Positions 27,879 to 29,290 of a stretch of 29,290 nt of DNA are shown one piece after another (the stretch's first letter is position 1; every line of letters begins with the position of its first letter). The notes below the pieces were generated by a model, which saw nothing but the letters and a program-made list of their open reading frames with translations, did no database searches and was not told the origin of the DNA. The stretch spans positions 1 to 29,290 of the IMG/VR virus record IMGVR_UViG_3300050029_000092. One strand, given 5' to 3'. Position numbers and translations under genes: made by a program. This DNA is from a virus.

Positions 27879-27892
27879 AGGCCCGAAGGCCT
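27879..27892 (-). terminator. Rho-independent terminator with TTCG loop
   Basis: On the - strand AGGCC-TTCG-GGCCT is followed by TTTCCTTTTT. It ends the transcript of the two small genes at 27930-28231. Confidence 0.8.
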
Positions 27893-27929
27893 CGAACGTT
27901 CGCGCGTGATTCAATCGCCCCACGTTGCG

Positions 27930-28121
27930 TTAACGGTCGTGGTGGATGTACCCCTCGCCCGTCCGCCGCTCGTCGCGTGGCGGGGCCATTCCGGCCACGT
28001 ATGGGCATTTTCCCGCCGCCCGCCCGCCGAGCACCATCACCCACCGCGCCCTCTCCGCATCCTGCGCCTCCGCTGCCGCGGACAGGTGCTGGTGCGCTTC
28101 GGCCTCGTTCCGGGCGGTCAT
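27930..28121 (-). CDS. Small hypothetical protein
   Basis: 63 residues from ATG 28121, overlapping the preceding stop as ATGA behind GAGGG. Begins MTARNEAEAHQHLSAAAEAQ, a helix, then RWVMVLGGRAAGKCPYVAGM, which looks like a P-loop but is too short to be an NTPase, and ends with Arg/Asp/His-rich sequence. No family. Very GC-rich compared with flanking DNA. Confidence 0.5.
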   Translation of the reverse strand: MTARNEAEAHQHLSAAAEAQDAERARWVMVLGGRAAGKCPYVAGMAPPRDERRTGEGYIHHDR

Positions 28122-28231
28122 TGTGCCAGCCCTCGGACGATCGTGGCGAACCGGTGGAGGGAGAGCGGAAACGCTCCCAGCACCCGCATTCGTGCCCGAT
28201 GCTCCAGCCATTGATCAATAATCTCGTTCAT
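28118..28231 (-). CDS. 37-residue hypothetical protein
   Basis: ATG 28231 behind AGAGGC; TGA 28118 overlaps the next start as ATGA. Product MNEIIDQWLEHRARMRVLGA, then FPLSLHRFATIVRGLAQ: a basic amphipathic helix. It was found by following the translational overlaps. Two small hairpins (28251-28266 and 28270-28290, the latter GAGGATG with CATCCTC) lie upstream. Confidence 0.5.
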   Translation of the reverse strand: MNEIIDQWLEHRARMRVLGAFPLSLHRFATIVRGLAQ

Positions 28232-28299
28232 TTTGTGCCTCTGCTCAAATCGTGCAACATCGCACGGCGGAGGATGCTTTCACCATCCTCGACCCTGCG

Positions 28300-28491
28300 T
28301 TAGCAGATGCCAGTCTCCTCGCCTGGGGCGAATACGATAAACTCCTCGCCATCCGCACCCGTGTCCTCCGGCTTACCGTAGATACCCAAGTACCTCGGGT
28401 CTGCCAGGGTTTCCCCGTCTTCGCATACTACCAGCACGCGAGCGTGGCTCGGCATTGTTTTAAGTTGTTCGATTAGTTCCGCGATTGTCAT
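28300..28491 (-). CDS. Small hypothetical early protein
   Basis: 63 residues. The start is taken at ATG 28491 because GGAG lies six bases upstream; ATG 28503 and 28506 are in frame. Begins MTIAELIEQLKTMPSHARVL, then a strand VVCEDGE and acidic sequence, and ends in FIVFAPGEE. The fold pattern, helix then strand with ELIxxLxxMP, matches a common family of short phage proteins of unknown role. Operator copy c overlaps its leader. Confidence 0.6.
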   Translation of the reverse strand: MTIAELIEQLKTMPSHARVLVVCEDGETLADPRYLGIYGKPEDTGADGEEFIVFAPGEETGIC

Positions 28492-28506
28492 TTCATTCTC
28501 CATCAT

Positions 28507-28534
28507 GCGCAGGTTATTCCATCATACCTCGCGC
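28507..28534 (-). promoter_or_regulatory. Palindromic operator-like element, copy c
   Basis: Half-sites GCGCGAGGTATG and AATAACCTGCGC separated by 4 bases on the - strand, 15 bases before ATG 28491. A weak ECF-like box (GGTATAC, 16 bases, ATTAA at 28564-28537) lies immediately upstream with the same geometry as at copies a and b. Confidence 0.55.
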
Positions 28535-28599
28535 GGTTAATACAGACCCGCGGCATGGTATACCACACCGCCCTCGACCCCATTTTCCCCGCCGCCCGA

Positions 28600-28992
28600 T
28601 TACATCGTATCCAGCTCGGCCATGAGCTTCGCGTTATACCAAGCCATGGCCTCGGCAGACGACTTCCCGAGCTTGTCCGCAATGGCTTGGATCGTCGGAT
28701 TGAACGGCGCCGCTTTCGCCGCCGCCCGCATATTCCAGTCCACGTTATCCCCGTTCTCATAGAATTTCACCATTGCCTCTACCTCCGCCCGGCGCATGGC
28801 CTCGGTGACTTTAAATCCATTCTCCGCCGTTTTCGCAATGGCCGCGTTATCTCCGATCCGCGCCACGAACCCATGCAGCGATGCATACGTGACATTAGCC
28901 TGCGACACGTTACCCAGTTGCAACGTCACGGGCTCCAGCCCTTCGAACGTAAAGGTAACGGTACGTTCCACCGCATTGATTGATTTTTTCAT
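28600..28992 (-). CDS. Conserved early hypothetical protein
   Basis: 130 residues from ATG 28992 behind GAGGCTCAATT, the first gene after promoters P1 and P2. The N-terminal half is beta-rich (RTVTFTFEGLEPVTLQLGNV). The centre GFVARIGDNAAIAKTAENGF and VTEAMRRAEVEAMVKFYENG is a pattern found in a family of phage proteins encoded early near genome ends. The C-terminal helix region contains QAIADKLGKSSAEAMAWYNA. Biochemical role unknown. Expected to be among the first genes transcribed if the sigma model holds. Confidence 0.65.
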   Translation of the reverse strand: MKKSINAVERTVTFTFEGLEPVTLQLGNVSQANVTYASLHGFVARIGDNAAIAKTAENGFKVTEAMRRAEVEAMVKFYENGDNVDWNMRAAAKAAPFNPTIQAIADKLGKSSAEAMAWYNAKLMAELDTM

Positions 28993-29032
28993 AATTGAGC
29001 CTCTTTAAATAAACCCAGCAAAGCGCTGGTCA

Positions 29033-29053
29033 ATACCGCCCGTCACGCGGTAT
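29033..29053 (-). other. Leader hairpin upstream of the first early gene
   Basis: ATACCGC (29033-29039) pairs with GCGGTAT (29047-29053). A second small stem, CCAGC with GCTGG (29015-29029), follows. Both lie in the leader transcribed from P1/P2. Confidence 0.5.
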
Positions 29054-29103
29054 CAATCAGGGTTTTACAATGCCCGCAATCCAACTACCACATTATACAA
29101 TCA

Positions 29104-29131
29104 TTGGACAATGAGCCCGCCGGAAAGTTCC
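29104..29131 (-). promoter_or_regulatory. ECF sigma-type promoter P2
   Basis: On the - strand GGAACTT (29131-29125), 16 bases, TCCAA (29108-29104). A perfect TATAAT follows at 29097-29092, so a vegetative promoter could overlap, though I see no -35 box at the right distance. Confidence 0.75.
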
Positions 29132-29204
29132 GTTTATTTTGCATCGCTTACCAAAATACGGCTGGCCCGTTCGGTGCAGGCGATGTAATCATCAACCATA
29201 TGCA

Positions 29205-29232
29205 TTGGACAATGGCCCGTTAAAAAAGTTCC
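29205..29232 (-). promoter_or_regulatory. ECF sigma-type promoter P1
   Basis: On the - strand GGAACTT (29232-29226), 16 bases, TCCAA (29209-29205), the rightmost member of the set. The -10 is centred in the palindrome CATTG-TC-CAATG. Confidence 0.75.
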
Positions 29233-29290
29233 ACGTATTTTCAATCAATCAATAAATAAACCTGACCCAATTCAAACGCACCAACCCAGT

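Larger units (their letters stand above)
29102..29241 (-). repeat. Two imperfect 39-bp direct repeats carrying P1 and P2
   Basis: Copies at 29102-29140 and 29203-29241 share CATTGTCCAATG, the GGGC region, GGAACTT and the flanking A/T-rich ends, 101 bases apart. Each holds one ECF-type promoter. The 298 bases right of 28992 contain no gene that I can support. Confidence 0.7.

Noticed and set aside
27853-28218. 121-codon frame antiphase to the small genes at 27930-28231
   Set aside because: Gly/Arg-rich shadow frame. The two overlapping small genes have proper starts and ATGA coupling.
28942-28969. GGAACGT, 16 bases, TCGAA on the - strand
   Set aside because: Spacing is right, but both boxes deviate and it lies in coding sequence. 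Kept only as a weak possibility in the promoter finding.

Overview
The window is part of the genome of a tailed double-stranded DNA phage, most likely podovirus-like and probably infecting a Gram-negative proteobacterium. Signs of this are a run of head, ejection, tailspike and lysis genes on the + strand, facing a long block of tightly overlapping replication, recombination and early genes on the - strand. I see no integrase, repressor of known type, tRNA or CRISPR array. No phage RNA polymerase is visible in the window.

Layout. Positions 2-6811 (+) hold virion genes: the end of one structural gene, two Ala/Gly/Gln-rich ejection-type proteins and a 1422-residue virion protein. Positions 6808-8697 (+) hold a small zinc-ribbon protein and a beta-helix tailspike. 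Positions 8701-10398 (+) hold the lysis module: XhlA-like membrane protein, GH108 endolysin, a small coiled protein and a holin. A strong hairpin at 10411-10440 separates the convergent blocks. On the - strand, reading downstream from 22469 to 10442, come a long series of short genes plus PD-(D/E)XK nuclease, Sak4-like ATPase, an HNH homing nuclease, a ParB-methyltransferase fusion, a truncated DnaQ exonuclease, UDG-exonuclease, DNA polymerase and a DUF3987-like helicase. Further right (22571-28992) are small early genes: a secreted Rap1a-like protein, many short hypothetical genes, an endonuclease VII and an HTH protein. Many genes overlap by ATGA, GTGA or TTGA. I recovered a dozen short genes (21-83 codons, all under 100) from this packing.

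The most interesting system. The 1422-residue virion protein contains what reads as a complete ECF (group IV) sigma factor at about residues 450-645, including an sigma-2 region and an RpoE-like sigma-4 helix-turn-helix. The - strand early region carries six promoters of RpoE-like form, GGAACTT/A, exactly 16 bases, then TC(C/T/A)AA, at 29205, 29104, 27833, 26332, 24396 and 22530. I found none of this form on the + strand. My inference is that the phage packages a sigma factor in an ejection protein, injects it with the DNA and so directs host RNA polymerase to its own early promoters. Just downstream of two of these promoters, and of a weak third, is a 28-bp palindrome that occurs four times and looks like an operator.

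Other notable items. DNA polymerase is split inside its exonuclease domain by a 31-codon zinc-finger-like scar. A DnaQ exonuclease is cut to 52 residues by a 30-codon HNH-like scar. The leader of the Rap1a-like operon can fold into two mutually exclusive structures, one of which hides the ribosome binding site.
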